Assembly (NCBI GenBank): GCA_020310875.1
Contig: CM035435.1
Coordinates: 68,155,955-68,219,954 of the forward strand
Direction of reading: 5' to 3'
DNA: 64,000 bases
From: Ceratopteris richardii
Lineage: Eukaryota > Streptophyta > Polypodiopsida > Polypodiales > Pteridaceae
Part shown: in pieces, positions 20,652 to 33,804 of the stretch
Layout: each line of letters starts with the position of its first letter
How positions within the stretch are numbered: position 1 is the first letter of the stretch
Position numbers and translations under genes: made by a program
Notes under the pieces: model-generated
Told to the model about the DNA's origin: nothing
The model's database searches: none
What the model saw: the letters and a program-made list of their open reading frames with translations, nothing else

Positions 20652-21696
20652 TATGCTTTATAACTCTACCGAATCCTTTTTTAAAACACTTAGGATTCTT
20701 ATAATCCTTAGGTTAAAAATTCCATTTACATTGGCCTTCCCTTGCATATTCTTAACCTTATGGTACTTTATTTCGTCTTCTTGGAACGTAACACATCGGG
20801 GCTTTCCCCTCCACTTAAAGAGTTTTTATTCTCTAAAACTACATGACGAGGGTTAAGTGAAATTTATATTTGAATATTTTCTAGAGACTTTTGAATGAAG
20901 ACACATATTTCTTAACAATCCATTGAGCCCATCTATTGGAAGAACTATTTTGAGCTTTGTCAAGTCTTTTTCTTCTAGGGCTAGGGTTAATGAACATGTA
21001 TCCCTTAGTTCAAGCTTTCATTATCCATAAATATGGCATCCTATACCACTAAACCTACTTTACTATGAACGTTTCGGCATTCCATACCATTTGGCTTACA
21101 CTTCAATCTCAATAAACCTAGACATCCCATACCATCCGATTTACACTTCCACTTCAATGCAGATTATTTTAGCTTTCACCTTGGGATTAAAACTTCTTCT
21201 AGTAGATTAAGTCTAATCAAGTGAGAATTGTGGTCCTTGGACTTGCAAGTTGTAATTCAGTTGAAGAGCACTTCCGATGCTCATTTCACACTAAGCTTTT
21301 TTAACTTGTCAAGTCTTAATTTTTTTTGCAACTTGAGAAGACTTACGCTTAAAGATTTTCTCGTTAATTATTTTTTTGTTCAAATGTGCTTTGAAAGATC
21401 ATTTTTATGTCATCAGATAATAGAGCTAGTTTTTCTCAAACTAGGTATTATCTTTTGAATTGATTAAGTATCTAAGTTCAAAGAGAATGATTTAATTGCC
21501 AATCATAGTTTTAATATAGAAGATGGAAACACGTTTTACCATTTGAAAAATATTCATTTAATTATAAGAAAAAAGCAAATGGTAATTTTCAACCCTCTAG
21601 TTTACCTCTTCTTTAGACCTTTCATTTGTTTGGCAAGGTTGTTTGAAGTTCCAAATATTTTTATCATTTGGAAGAATCTTCAAAACTACCCATCTT
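20652..21696. other. Non-coding stretch between copia fragment and LINE
   Basis: AT-rich DNA with no convincing reading frame. A weak repeat with CCATACCAT and TTACACTTC words, spaced about 48 bases, lies near 21040-21160. Nothing else is recognised. Confidence 0.5.
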
Positions 21697-21866
21697 GGCG
21701 CGAGTGTGTCACCCTGCGGATAGCCTGTTGGTGTAGAGTGGAGCTTAGGGTTTTGGGCCTCCTTTGGTGCCCCTCTTCCCCCTCGGTGAGAGGGGGGCCT
21801 TAGTCCTCTCTCCTGCCCCTGTGCCTGGCGGTGCTCCTCTATGGGGGTCCTCAGGGCTGTGCTCCC

Positions 21867-23476
21867 ATGGCCCTGTTCGAAGCGCTACGCAATGGCTTGA
21901 CAGACTGCAGCAAGGACTCTTGTATGAATGATGTTAACCTGATGATTCGCCCTGAGGAGGAAGTGAAAGATGATGCTACGAGATAGTCCCCTGGGGATGG
22001 TACGGTGGGTTCCCAGCAGAGGGTTAACACTGTCAATGTTGCTGATGAAGTCTTACTGGCGGATGCACATCCAGCGTCAAGATCCTATGCTCAAGCTGCC
22101 CGACAAGTAGAGCATCATCAAGGTGTTTTCTCTCCTCTTAATCTATTACCAGGTACTTCTCAAGCTCCTTTGTTTCCAGAGGCTGCTCCCTTTATTGAGG
22201 ATGATAACCCACATGAGCTCTGTGTGGAGAGTGAAGACAGTTCCTCTGAGGAGGAAACCCTAATCATCGACAGACTGTCGCTTGACAAATGGCATGATCA
22301 TTTGAGTAATAGAGTTATCATTGGCCTATTTCATGGGCCGAGACCCCCTCAGGAAGTCCTAAGGGCTTGGTTAAAAAACAATTAGGAATCAAGAAGGCTT
22401 GTGGTTAGGCATGTCCAGTATTTCCCTAATAATTATCTGCTTTTTTTTTCGAGGACGCAAACAATGCTTTACAGGTTTTGACTGAAGGCCAATGGTTGAT
22501 TAGGAACTCCCTTATCTCCTTGTTTAAGTGGCATATTGGGTTCAACCCAAAGGGTCCCAAACCTACTAAGATCCCTGTCTGGGTGGAGTTTTCGGACCTT
22601 CCCCTTGTGTTTTACCCTTGGGTCAAACAATTAGGGAAAAAACTTGGGCGTGTTCTAGGTCAAAAGACTTGGAATAATATCATTAACCCTAAGTGGGATC
22701 CTCAGATCCTTATTGAAGTGAATGTGTCCAAAGTTATCAAAACTAATGTAACCATCAAGGATTCCTTTGGTCGGAAACTGCATGTGCAAAAAGTTATGTA
22801 TAGGAACTTGCCCAATGCTTGCTATAATTGCTATAAACAAGGCCATCTAATTAAGGATTGTCCCCTTCTCCCTAAACAGGAAATTCAAGAAGATACAAGA
22901 GAAAAAGGTCAGGCTCAAGCTGCTGTTGGTAACACTAACCCTCAGTTTAGGAAAAGTAATAACAAATCTAAAAAGAAAAACGTGAAGTTTGATAACCTTT
23001 TTAACATTCTTTTGGATGACATCTCTAATCCCTTCGAGGATCAAGTCAATGAAGTTGCTGATAAGAATATTTCTGATTGTGATGCTAATATTCTGGACAA
23101 TTGTGCAGATGCCAATAAGGAAAACATGTTGTCCTACTCCAATGGTCAATTGGATCAGGGTTGGAAAGTTGTGGGAAAAAAGAATAAAGTGAGTGTACCC
23201 CCTCAAAAATCTCTACATAATTCTGAACCTATTCAAGAAGTCACACCGGTCCAGGTAAACTCCTTTCTTGATACACAGGCTTCCCAAGAAATTAATCTGA
23301 TGGATCAAGGAAAACTGGACATGATGGAAGAGGAGATGGAGACAGCTGAGGTAGTGCCAATGTCTCAAGAACCTGAGATATCTAAAAAGCCTGACTACGT
23401 TCCTAAATCCAAAAGAAAGGAGGTTATCAGGTCCTCTTTGGCAGTGCTTAAGCCCACCAAAAATAGTAGGAAGTAA
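21867..23476 (+). pseudogene. LINE ORF1 (DUF4283-like protein with CCHC knuckle), broken
   Basis: The ATG at 21867 opens a frame interrupted by TAG 21984-21986 and TAG 22383-22385, then a frameshift in a T run near 22441-22450. The second half (22478-23476) is open and resembles the DUF4283 plus CCHC arrangement of plant L1 ORF1: an IPVWVEFSDLP block, then CYNCYKQGHLIKDC near 22825, then a Lys/Asn-rich tail. The family protein binds the LINE RNA as an RNP and has chaperone activity. ORF2 starts 21 bases after its stop. Confidence 0.8.
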
Positions 23477-23497
23477 CTTCTTTCCCTCTGTTTCCCT

Positions 23498-26400
23498 ATG
23501 ACTGACCTTCATATTTGTTCTTGCAATACTAAAGGGATCACGGATCCTGTTAGAGCTAAAATGCTTAATATCTGGTTATCTAATCTTCCTAAACTGCCTG
23601 ATGTGTTGTGTCTCCAGGAGCTGAAAGTTGGGGGGAACTCTCTCTTGTTTAACCTTAAGAGAGTCTCATCTAGGTACAAGTGGTTCTATACTAAGCATTG
23701 TGATGGTAAAGGGGGCAGTGCTATCGGTGTGTCCATCAATCTCCTTCATGCTTTTATTACTTGCAGTTTAAGTGCTTCTAATCAGTGGTGTTCTGTCTCC
23801 CTGGGCCACCCTTATGATGTTAATATAATTTCTGTGTATGCGGCTAATAATGATTTGGGGCGTTCTGTTTGCTAGGGGGAGCTCAGTTGCATCCAAGGTC
23901 ATGCCATTGTTATTAGGGATTTTAATATGATGACAGACATTAAGGATAGATGGGAAGGTAAAGGTAAAGTGATTAAAGGTTCTGAAAAGGATGCTTCGTA
24001 TAAAGCTTGTAACTCCCTGGATCTGGTTGACACTTCTAGGTCTTCTGGGTTGACTTGGTCTAATAAGCAGATTGGCACGGCCTATACTGTGGCTCGTCTT
24101 GACAGATGTTATGCCAGTATTCCTTTTGTCCAAGGTTGTTGGGATATCTGTGTGAATCTTGATACTTCCCTGATTATGACTGATCACAAGCCTCTTCTTG
24201 TTACCTAGTTTTAGAGCTGGTTGGCCCCATATAGATTGTAACTTCCTTAAGATGCCCAGTGTTTTGTCCCAGACTAAAAATATCTTCTCCCTTAACTTTG
24301 AGCAGATTAGATCTCCTAGTATAGCCTAGTGTAAGTCTGTCAAAGAGATTCAGAAGCTCTTCACTCAACTTAAGTCGTTAGCTAGGAAAACTAGGGCCCA
24401 AAGAAGACAGTCCATAGTGGAAAGATTAGGGCTCCTTGATGCTAACTCCTAAGAATATCATGATCTATCTGTGTTGTTGTGCAAAGAGAGGTATCTGGAA
24501 GCTAGCTACTCTCTTGCCTCTTCTAAAGAGTTATGGAGTGGGAATATTGATAGAAATAACAACTACATGTTTTCTTTGATGAAAAAGCAAAAAGCTAGGG
24601 ACTTCATCCCTCCTCTTAAAAAGAAAAGTGGTGGTCATACTGTCAATATTCAAGAGTCTTTACAGGAGGCCAAGAGCTTCTTTATGGATGTTTTCTCTGG
24701 TTCTCCCAAGTGGGGGGAGGACATCCAGAGGGCCAGAGCTACTATTGCCCTAAAAAGGAAAAAAATGATTCCTAAAAGCCTGAGCTCCATTCTGGACCTG
24801 CCCCTCACTACCGGTGAGATCAAAGAAACCATCCATAAATTGAAACCCTGTAAATCTTCGGGGATTGATGGTTTACCGAGTTCTTCATGGTTCTGAAAGA
24901 CTTCCTCACTCCTTATATTCTTTTGATTTGGGAAGAAGTTTCTGGTAAAGGATACCTCCCTTCTCACATTAACACTGGTGTGATCAGACTTATTCACAAG
25001 AAAGGCAGCAAGGAAGACCTTAACAACTGGAGACCCATAACCTGTCTGAATACTATTTACAAAATCTTCTCCTCTACCTTGGCTAGTAGACTTAGCCCTA
25101 TGATGAGAAATTTTATTCTCCCAGAGCAGAAAGGATTTATTAAGGGCAGATTCATTCTTGATGCTATTATCTCCCTTTGGGAAGGCATGGATTATGCCTC
25201 GGAAAGTGGGCATGATTTTTTTTTCTTAAGATTGATTTTGACAAAGCCTATGATAGGATTGAGTGGGACTTTATTTTGAAATCTCTTCAAGACTTGGGTC
25301 TTGGTAGAAGATTCATTAAGTTTGTGAGCACTCTTTTTGGTAATGCTTATTCTAGGGTAGTGATCAATGGGCACCTCTTTGAACCTTTTAAACTTTCCAG
25401 ATCTATAAGACAAGGCTGTCCCCTTGCCCCTCTTCTGTTTGCCATTGCTAGTGACTCTTTAGGTTGGAGGATGTTATGGATAGAGGGCTTATAAGAGGCA
25501 TTGAAATTCCTAATTCTCCCTCCCCCCTTTGCTTACAAATGTTTGCTCATGATACTAATGTTGTTCTTAAAGCTGACAATGTTTCTTTGAAGGTTTTTCT
25601 TGAATGCTTGGATCAGTTTTGTCTTGCTAGTGGCTCCAAAGTTAACCATAGTAAAACTGGGTTTAAATCTTCCTCTAACGTCATTCTTGATAGTATATCC
25701 AGTTTAGGATGTGAGATTATTAAGGAAGGAGAAGTTTTTAGGCTTCTGGGCATTCCCATGGGGTTCAATATCTCTATGTCTCAAAGATGGGAGTGGGTTC
25801 TAGATAAATTCAAAAAGCACTTGTTTTTTTGGTATGACTCTAACAATTCCCTGCCTCACAGATGCTTCATTCTTAAATCATTTTGTTCTCCCCAAGCTGG
25901 TTTACTTTCTTGCTTGTTGGTCTCCCTCCAGAAAGCAGGTTAAGCAAGCTATTTCCCTGGCCAGGAGGTTCCTCTGGGGTGGTAATGCTTTTTATCAAAA
26001 AATTGCTAAAGTCTCCTGGAACATCTGTTGTCTCCCTAAAGCTCAAGGAGGCTTGGGTATCCAGTGTCCCATTAAAATGGCTGACAACCTTGCAGCTAAG
26101 TGGATTTATAGAAGCACTTTTTCTAATGATATATGGGTTGTTCTTCTGCAGAGAAATTTGACCAAATTTTACATAACAAACTACAAGGCTTGGAGTAACA
26201 TCAACTTGTGGGATATCATTATCTCTCCCCTTAACATTACTCCTGTGGGCAGTCTGATTGTCTGTAGATTCTGGAAGGCCTGGTTTAAAGCCAAACATTG
26301 CTTTTTTTATAAGAAATTGCTGATGTGTTCCTCTGATTTATTCTTGCAGGAGTATATCTGGTTTGGTTGTGCTATTCAAAGCTACAATGGTGACCTAGCT

Positions 26401-27270
26401 ATAAAAGATCATAAATGCCATAAAGCTTGGTTCAAAGCTTGGAGGGACCTCATGAGCAATGGGGAAGTGATCCCTGATCATGAGCTTATCCATGGTTCTC
26501 ACTTGTCTAATGCTTGTATGCAAGTTCTGCTGGATCGGAAAAAGCTGATGAAGGCTAAGTTAGCCCACGGTCTCAAGTCCAAAGCTAGTCTTGCTGAGGT
26601 GGCCAGGTCTATCTTCAACGAGTTCAAAAAGTCAAAAGGGAGAATCATGCAAATTGTGCCTAAACTCAATAAAAGGTGGTCTTGTAATTGGTCTGCCAAT
26701 CAGTGGTCATACAGGTTTAAATCTCTGTGGGCCTTTCCTGATCAGAGTAAACATTCTTATCTGTTATGGCTTATGCTTCAGAATGGCCTTTGGATTGGTT
26801 CCAGAGTCAGGAAAATTCAGATAAATGGAGGGTTGTGTACCTTCTGTGGCAAGGAGGAAGATGTTAACCACTTGTTTTTTAATTGCCCTCATGCCAGACA
26901 TTACTGGGCCAGTCTGGAGCTTTATCTTCCGTCCAGAAGATATCCAGGGCTCACTCAGGAATCTGTCATCATAGGAAGTTGTAAAAACATGGATGTGCTG
27001 CTATGGAACATATGGAGAGGTTATGTCCTGTGGCATATATGGTGTAGTAGGAATAATGTGGTTCATGGTAAAGGAAATAGAAATTTCCTTGCCTCTCTCA
27101 CTAGAACTCTCAAGAAAGCCTCTATTAATTGTATTCAGTGTATTAAAACTGTTCCTGAGCATAAGGAAAGCATATTCACTTTGCTAAAGACTTGTAAATT
27201 CTCCAAATGGAGAAGCAATATCTCCTCGTTGTACTCTGCCCAGAGGCTTGATATGGCCCTCTTCTTGTAA
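23498..27270 (+). pseudogene. LINE ORF2: endonuclease, reverse transcriptase, zf-RVT finger, broken
   Basis: It starts at ATG 23498. The apurinic-type endonuclease is recognisable by LQELK, a DFN block (here RDFN instead of the usual GDFN), LDRC and TDHKPLL. The RT shows GIDGLP, IRLIHKKG, NWRPI, FIKGR, the KIDFDKAYDRIEW block at about 25227-25268 (out of frame after a T run), RQGCPLAPLLFAI and FAHDTN, where the first Asp of the usual FADD catalytic pair is lost. The C-terminus has WNICCLPKAQGGLGI and a CTFC...HLFFNCPHA finger. At least five stops or frameshifts make it inactive. Confidence 0.9.
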
Positions 27271-27356
27271 TTGGTTGTGTTAGTGGCTCTTGCCCCTTGC
27301 ACAGTTTGTATTCCCTCCATTAATCTAATTTTCCTGTTTTTCTCAAAAAAAAAAAA

Positions 27357-29886
27357 CTTAACCCATCCTCATTCACTAGGTATTGATTCTTCCATTCTCA
27401 AACGCTATCCGAAGTCTCTTATCCCCTACTTTCTCTTCTTTAGAGCCTGACCACTCCAAACTACCAACAGTATATCATTTTAAGAAGAGATAGTTTTTTA
27501 CCTATTAGTCATTGGCATTGCTAATCAGGCATGTCATTGTTTTAATGAAAATTAGAATCCCATAAGAGGGCTTAAGCTTAAGTTATTTAGTAATATAGAA
27601 TTATTTGGCTTTTGTCTATGAAGCCAAGGACATAGAAATTTAATGATATAGTATGGCCAGCTGGCTCCACCACCATTATTCTTGTATCCTTTTGAGGTCA
27701 ATTCCTAAACCTTAAATAATTTTAATCTTTCTCTTATCCCATAAACCCATGCATATTCACTTTATTGATATGCATACATAGTGTATGCCCAAAAAGCATA
27801 TACATCTTCATTGGAATATGTGTAGCATGCATAAGGTTCAAAAATTGAACCCCTCCTTAAAGCATGCAACCCATGCATACGCACTTTATTGATATGCATA
27901 CATAGTGTATACCCAAAAAGCATATACATCTTCATTGGAATATGTGTAGCATGCATAATGTTCAAAAATTGAACTCCTTAAAGTATGCAAAAGTTCCAAT
28001 TTGTAACTTCTTTTGTTCAAAAAATGATGCAAAAATTCCATGTGTCTTTCTTCTTGTATATGTAAATTGAAAAAAACATGTTAGATGCATTCCACATAAA
28101 CCATGGCCATGGCTTGCTAGTGATTTATTTATCCACAATCAATCTTTCTTTTTCTGAACCATATATATGAATTTCATGCATGATCCAAACATTCCTGCAA
28201 ACAAATATATATGAGATCCAACAAACTTGGCCACAAGTATCAATGCATCCACTTCCAAGTTTACGTCTAATGTAATATGCACAATAATTTATCTTACATA
28301 TAAGGGATATAGTCTTTCCAATGCATGCTCTTAATTTCTATAGTTTGCAAATAAAAGAGGAAGGTATAAAAACTTATTGGAAAGTTAAGATTCCCCCATC
28401 CCTTGACTCCACTTGAGTGCATCCACTAAAAAAATGCAAGCTTGGGCCATCTCACTTTTTCCATTCTTTCTTGGCACTTCCTTTTTACTTGTGTACCCTA
28501 ATATGTGCATTTACTTCTAAAGCCATGAATCTATTGTATGCATGCATACTAAAAGATGCAATCTTTTAAGCATGAATATTCCCGATAAAGGTATTAACAA
28601 CTTCATATTCATGGTGTGCATAATCAAGTTAATTTATTCTATGCATATATTTCCGTCCATTGTGATGCACACACATTCTTGATGTATTCTTTTGGTGTAC
28701 TACATAGAATCGCATGAATGTGTGCTCATTCTATGGCATGCACTCTTCGAAAAGGAACATTATAAGAAAAATGGTGCATGTAGAAGCATTATAAATAAAC
28801 TCATAATCTGTACATGAGAGATTTATGCACATGATTCTTAACCTCACATGCCATCAAATGAATCATGCATGGCATGTCATGAAAATTAAAAAATAACATA
28901 ATTGGAAAGATACTTATCTTAATCTCAAACCTCACTCTTTGTCACCTCCTTGAGAAGAGCCTCTCTCTCCATGCCTTTATCCTTGTATCATGATCCTCCA
29001 TTACATAGCTTCTTGAATGGATTCCCTCCTCCTCTCATGGCTTCCTCAAACCTTCTAAAATGTTGAAAAGGACACTTGGCATGATATTATTCACCTTCTT
29101 TTCATGCACTTACTCGTGGGAGAAATAAAAGAGGCTACCAATGTTGTGAAAGAAGAAAGTTATGTCTTGTTATTTCTTTATGCATATCTTCACAATCCAA
29201 TTGATATGCAAAATAAATACCTATAAAAGAGGGAGAGAACAAATCCTTCCTAGAACTCAGTTTGATGAATTCAAGTGCTTCACACTTCCTCCATTGCATC
29301 TTTCAAGCCATATGAAGCTCTAAAGGATTTTTAGACATAATCTTAGTCTTTTTTTCTCCTTCTCTCCTCTTTGCCCCATGCAATGACTTATAAATGCATT
29401 CATTGGAATTTTGTATACTTAGTTCATAAACTATCAAAGATGAAGATCTTTGGGTTTTTGTTAAGGGGAGAATGATGTAGAAAAAAGGAGAGAAGGAATA
29501 TATGTAAGATAGGACTTGGAAAATATGCTCTCCTCGCCTACAAATAAGGGGAGATGGCACAGAGATAGAGGATAAATCCCATACGTAATGCCTGGCAAAT
29601 TAGTAAATGGTATATTAGGCGCATTCTCTCCATCTATTCCTCATCTCCAAGGAAGAGAGAAGGGTGGAGGGGCTCCATTCCTCCTTATTCCTCTTTCATT
29701 AGGATAAGGTCACCTTGGACCTTCAGAGGGTCTCTTAGAGAGGCTAACAGAGATAAAGGTCTGAACAAGCTCACAGTGATGACAAAATCAAAAAAATCTC
29801 TTACAAGAATACACACATGCCAAGAGAGGGAATAGGTGGCTCAATTTACAAAAATAGGGTTTAAATAATCTGAGATCTAATACCAT
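27357..29886. other. Non-coding stretch, RY-motif-rich, with a tandem duplication
   Basis: No reading frame is convincing. Between 27740 and 28900 the word CATGCA recurs about nine times, and 27746-27990 is a tandem pair. The right end carries a primer-site-like sequence on the - strand next to a candidate LTR, so part of this stretch might be the body of a non-coding LTR element. Confidence 0.5.
27746..27990. repeat. Tandem duplication, 124-bp period, two copies
   Basis: Copy 1 is 27746-27869 and copy 2 is 27870-27990. They start CCCATGCATA and end near ATGCAA, with a few substitutions and a short deletion in copy 2. Each holds three CATGCA-type words. Confidence 0.9.
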
Positions 29887-30280
29887 TGTTGTGGTAGAAG
29901 TTCAAGTTCCATAGAACCATCTTCAGTTATACTAACAATGGTTGAGAGAGAGAGATACACATATCACCCAACCAACCCCTCCAATATATAGGTCCAAATC
30001 CAAGGGGGTAACTGATCTACAAGGTGACATGTGTACCTTCCATCACATGGGTGCCTAAGGTGGTCACATTGTTTCGAGGCTTAGGAAATCACATTTCTTT
30101 TAAAAGAAGACCCTCCAAGCTCTCATGTACAAATCAAGTGGTTAGAAGAAGCTTCCAATCAAGCCTATGTTAACTAAAAAATCCATATGTTCAAGATAGG
30201 TAATTCTCTTTGTTATGGAATGCATAGTTTATCAAGGACTAGTAATGATGATACTCGTCTTGGTTTATGATGAGTCATCA
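29874..30280 (-). repeat. Candidate LTR with adjacent primer-binding site, - strand
   Basis: On the - strand an end reading ...CACAACA is followed after one base by TGGTATTAGATC (29874-29885 on +), matching the initiator-tRNA-Met primer site at about 10 of 12 bases. The LTR would begin at 29887 with TGTTGTGG on + and end near 30275 at CATCACA. No partner LTR and no coding sequence was found. Confidence 0.4.
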
Positions 30281-30351
30281 CAATAGTTTTATATATATGT
30301 ATTTATGTATATATACATACGTACACACATAGACATACACACAGGATTGTA

Positions 30352-30385
30352 AAGAGAGAGAGAGAGGGAGAGAGAGAGAGAGAGA
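30352..30385. repeat. (GA)n microsatellite
   Basis: About 34 bases of AG repeats with one interruption. Confidence 0.95.
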
Positions 30386-30494
30386 TTATGGACATACGTT
30401 TTCCTCTTTTGTATTTCTCCTTAGGACCTACAATGTCAAGACCTCTATTTCTAGACCATATTGTTCTCCTATGGAGAGCTCTCAACTACATATC

Positions 30495-30724
30495 TGTTGG
30501 AGTTAGACGTCTGCAGGAGCATGCGAATAGCACAAGGAAGAAGAAGAAGCTTGGAGCTCAACACACAATACTGAATGTATTACCACTAGAATGTACAAAG
30601 ATAAGTAGCCCGTTTGGGTAATAGGTGTATATATAAGCTGGAAAAAAAAACCTCCTAAAGAGGGAAAAAAGTGCCTCGGCGGTCCTAGTGTGTTCACACA
30701 CATCACTACCTAAATATATCAACA
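30495..30724 (-). repeat. 3' LTR of copia element 1
   Basis: 230 bp, TGTTGG...CAACA, nearly the same as 42096-42324 and 20422-20651. A purine-rich block on the - strand next to it (30725-30738) is the polypurine tract. Confidence 0.9.
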
Positions 30725-30796
30725 AATTCCCCTTGGGAGTGATGCCATGAACAAGGAGGTGGCACTTATGTATAAGGAAGTGCCAAGCTATGTGGA

Positions 30797-33790
30797 ATCA
30801 ATCCACAAAAGGAAGTAAGCCCAAAGCTTTGCGAAAAGCTTCAAACTTCTCCCTAGCCAAAGCCTTCGTGAAAAGGTCTGCAATGTTCTCCTACATGGGC
30901 ACATGTGCCAAGATGATATACCCAGCAAAGAACCTCTCCCTGACATAATGATAATGCACCTCAATGTGCTTAGTGCAAGCATGGAACATAGGTTTCCTTA
31001 CAACTGCCAATGCGCTCTGACTGTTAGTGAAGATGGTGGTGGCAAAAGACTAACCAACACCCAAATAAGCCAACACACTCAATAGTTGCTGTGAAAGTTG
31101 CCCTATACTCAACCTCACAACTGGAAGTGGCCACAGAAAGCTGCTTCTTGCTCAACCAAGATATACATGAGCTACCAAGCATGAAGCAAAAGCCACTAGT
31201 GGACACATGAGTGTCATAGCAACTAGCCCAATCACTATAAAAAAAAGCATGCAAATCTGGCGGTAGTGATCTCCCCTTGGGATATAATAGTCCAAGTAAC
31301 CGGGTACCACTCAAGTAGTGAAAGATGCGCTTAACTGCCTACCAATGCTTGACACCTGGGCAATGCATAAGCTTACTAATATGTGAGACAATAAACTGAA
31401 TATCTAGCCGAGTAATGCATAAGTAAATCAAGCATCCAATAGCCTACTAATAGAGAACAACATCAAATGCATCTCCAACATCATGAAGACTTAAGCGTAA
31501 ACATGTCTCCATAGGAGTGGCAATAGACTTACAGACTTCAAGGCCAAAATGCTGCAATAATGTGTCAATATATTTTGTTTGACACAAAGCCATTCCACCA
31601 TCAACTTGCATGAGCTGAATGCCCAAATAGTGATGCAAATGCCCCAGATTAGACATCTCAAATGAGGCATGCAGATCAGCCTTAAAATCAGCAATATGCT
31701 TCTCATGAGGATTCCATACCAAGCACAAGGTGCTTGCTTTAAACCATATAATGCCTTCTTTAACCTACACACCTGATTTTCATGCCCTTTCTACACAAAG
31801 CCATGGGGCTAAAAAACATACACTTCTTCATGCAAGTCACCATTAAAAAATGTAGTTTTAATGTCCAACTGATGTACATTCCAAACATGATGAGCTGCAA
31901 GTGCACAGATGCTATGAACACTAGTCATTCGGCAAGTAGGTGCAAAGGTTTCATCAAAATCAATGCCTCTTTCCTGTGCATAACCCTTTGCAACAAGCCT
32001 AGCTTTATACATATCAATTGTACCATCAGGCTTACGCTTTAGCTTGTATACCCACTTAATACCAATGGCCTTCTTTCCAGGAGGAAAATCACATAAAGAC
32101 CAAGTACCATTCTTCATTATAGCATCATATTCAGATTGCATAGCAGCCATCCAATTTTCTGAATTTTGTGCTTCATAAAATGAAATAGGATCATTCTCAT
32201 CACAGAGACTAAATCCAGCCATAACATAGCAATCTGATGCAAAAGAGGCACTATGAGAGCTTGAACGAGTACGATATGATAGAGGTGCATCTAATTTGCT
32301 ATCACGCAAAGTTTGCACTAGCCATTTTGGCATAGTTTTTGCCTGCTCAATATCAGCTCTCTCTTCAACAAATGTATCATGTAAATCTGCATCAGAAATG
32401 GAATGATCTGCATCATCACATGAAACCTACAAATGCTAAGAAGTTGCCTCATTAGGACCAGCACTAGACTGTCCATCTGTAAAAAGAGGTAGCAAAGTAT
32501 CATACATGTCTTTGGAGCTAACAGATATCTTCTTAGCATGAAAGCAATGGTTGAATAGCATCTTCCACAAAAACAACATCACGACTAACCAAAATATGTT
32601 TAGTCTGTGGATGATACAGACAATAGCCTTTACTTTCAGAACTGTACCCAACAAAAATACATTTTACTGCTTTATCATCCAATTTTCTACAATATTGTTC
32701 AGTTATTAATGCATATGCAAGACAACCAAAAACACGCAGATGAGCAACAGATGGCTTGCAATCATGCCAAGCCTCATATGGATTGATAGATTGTAGCGCT
32801 TTAGTGGGACACCTATTAAGTACATATGCTGCACACATAACAGCCTCAAGCTAGAAACTATGTGGTAAAGTCTGACTCTTGACCATACACCTCGCCATCT
32901 CCATGAGTGACATGTTCTTTCATTTAGCAACTCCATTTTGTTGAGGTGTATATGGCATTGTACATTGGTGTTTTATCCCACGTTCAACCAGAAATGCGTT
33001 AAAGTCAGAAGACATATATTCCCCCCCTCGATCAAAACGGAGGGTGCCCATTTTACATGCTGACAGATTTTCAGCCAAAAGCAAAAACTGTTTGAAGCAC
33101 ATGAACACTTCGAACTTTGCCTTCAATGGATATACCCATGCATGCCTTGAAAAATCATCGATGAAAGTCACGAAGTAAAGATAATTTCCAAAAGAAGGTG
33201 TCTGCATAGGACCACAGACATCACTATGTACAAGTTACAATTTCTAAGTAGCCCGAACTGAACCATCTTTTGGAAATAAGGAACGCTGCATTTTGCCCAA
33301 AATACAGCCTTCACATACATGTTTACGAGGTACCTCAACTTTGGGCAAAGAGGACACCATTTCATATTTTTGTAGGCGTGGCAAAGTAGCAAAATTCAGA
33401 TGACTAAAGCATGCATGCCAAAGCTTTGCATCTGACATTGCCTGAGAATCATGTACTACACATGTTGAATCATTCCCAGATCTTTCATAGTCTATGAGCT
33501 TATACAACCCATGACATAAAATGCCAGAAGGAATAATCCCATTAGCATTTGACAGATCATGAAGTATACATCTATCATCAACAAATTTCACAACCAAGCC
33601 AATCTTGGCTGATGCAAAAACTGATAGCAGATTTTTCTTGATCCCTGGCACAAATAAAGCATCTAACAATATGAAAGAACTACCATCAGTAGTAGTCAGA
33701 ATGATGTTACCAACTCCCATAACAAGATAAGAGGAGTTGTTGGTGCATGTGACAATATTCTATGTAGGGGCAGGCTCGAGTGAAGTGAAG
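30797..33790 (-). pseudogene. Copia element 1 pol pseudogene
   Basis: Blocks on the - strand, in coding order: end of protease and GAG-pre-integrase with HACFSHLNF (33244-33720); integrase core with FDRGGEYMS (32920-33207); post-integrase (32533-32838); RT with WVYKLKRKPDG and ALYGLKQAPCAWY (about 31450-32333); and RNase H (31024-31314). Relative to copia 2, a stretch of roughly 40 codons between CAWY and EKHIADF is missing near 31710; it includes the YVDD-type catalytic site. Stops and frameshifts separate all blocks. Confidence 0.88.
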
Positions 33791-33804
33791 AAATTGTGCT
33801 GCAA

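Larger units (their letters stand above)
21697..27356 (+). mobile_element. L1-type LINE retrotransposon, nearly full length, degenerate
   Basis: A GC-rich 5' region (about 21697-21860) precedes two ORF remnants and a 3' poly(A) run at 27345-27356. ORF1 has a CCHC knuckle; ORF2 has an endonuclease, RT and a C-terminal zinc finger, the layout of plant L1 elements. Stops and frameshifts occur throughout. The sequence after the poly(A) and the sequence just before the GC-rich start share AAAACT and ACCCATC words with a two-base difference, a possible decayed target duplication. Confidence 0.9.
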
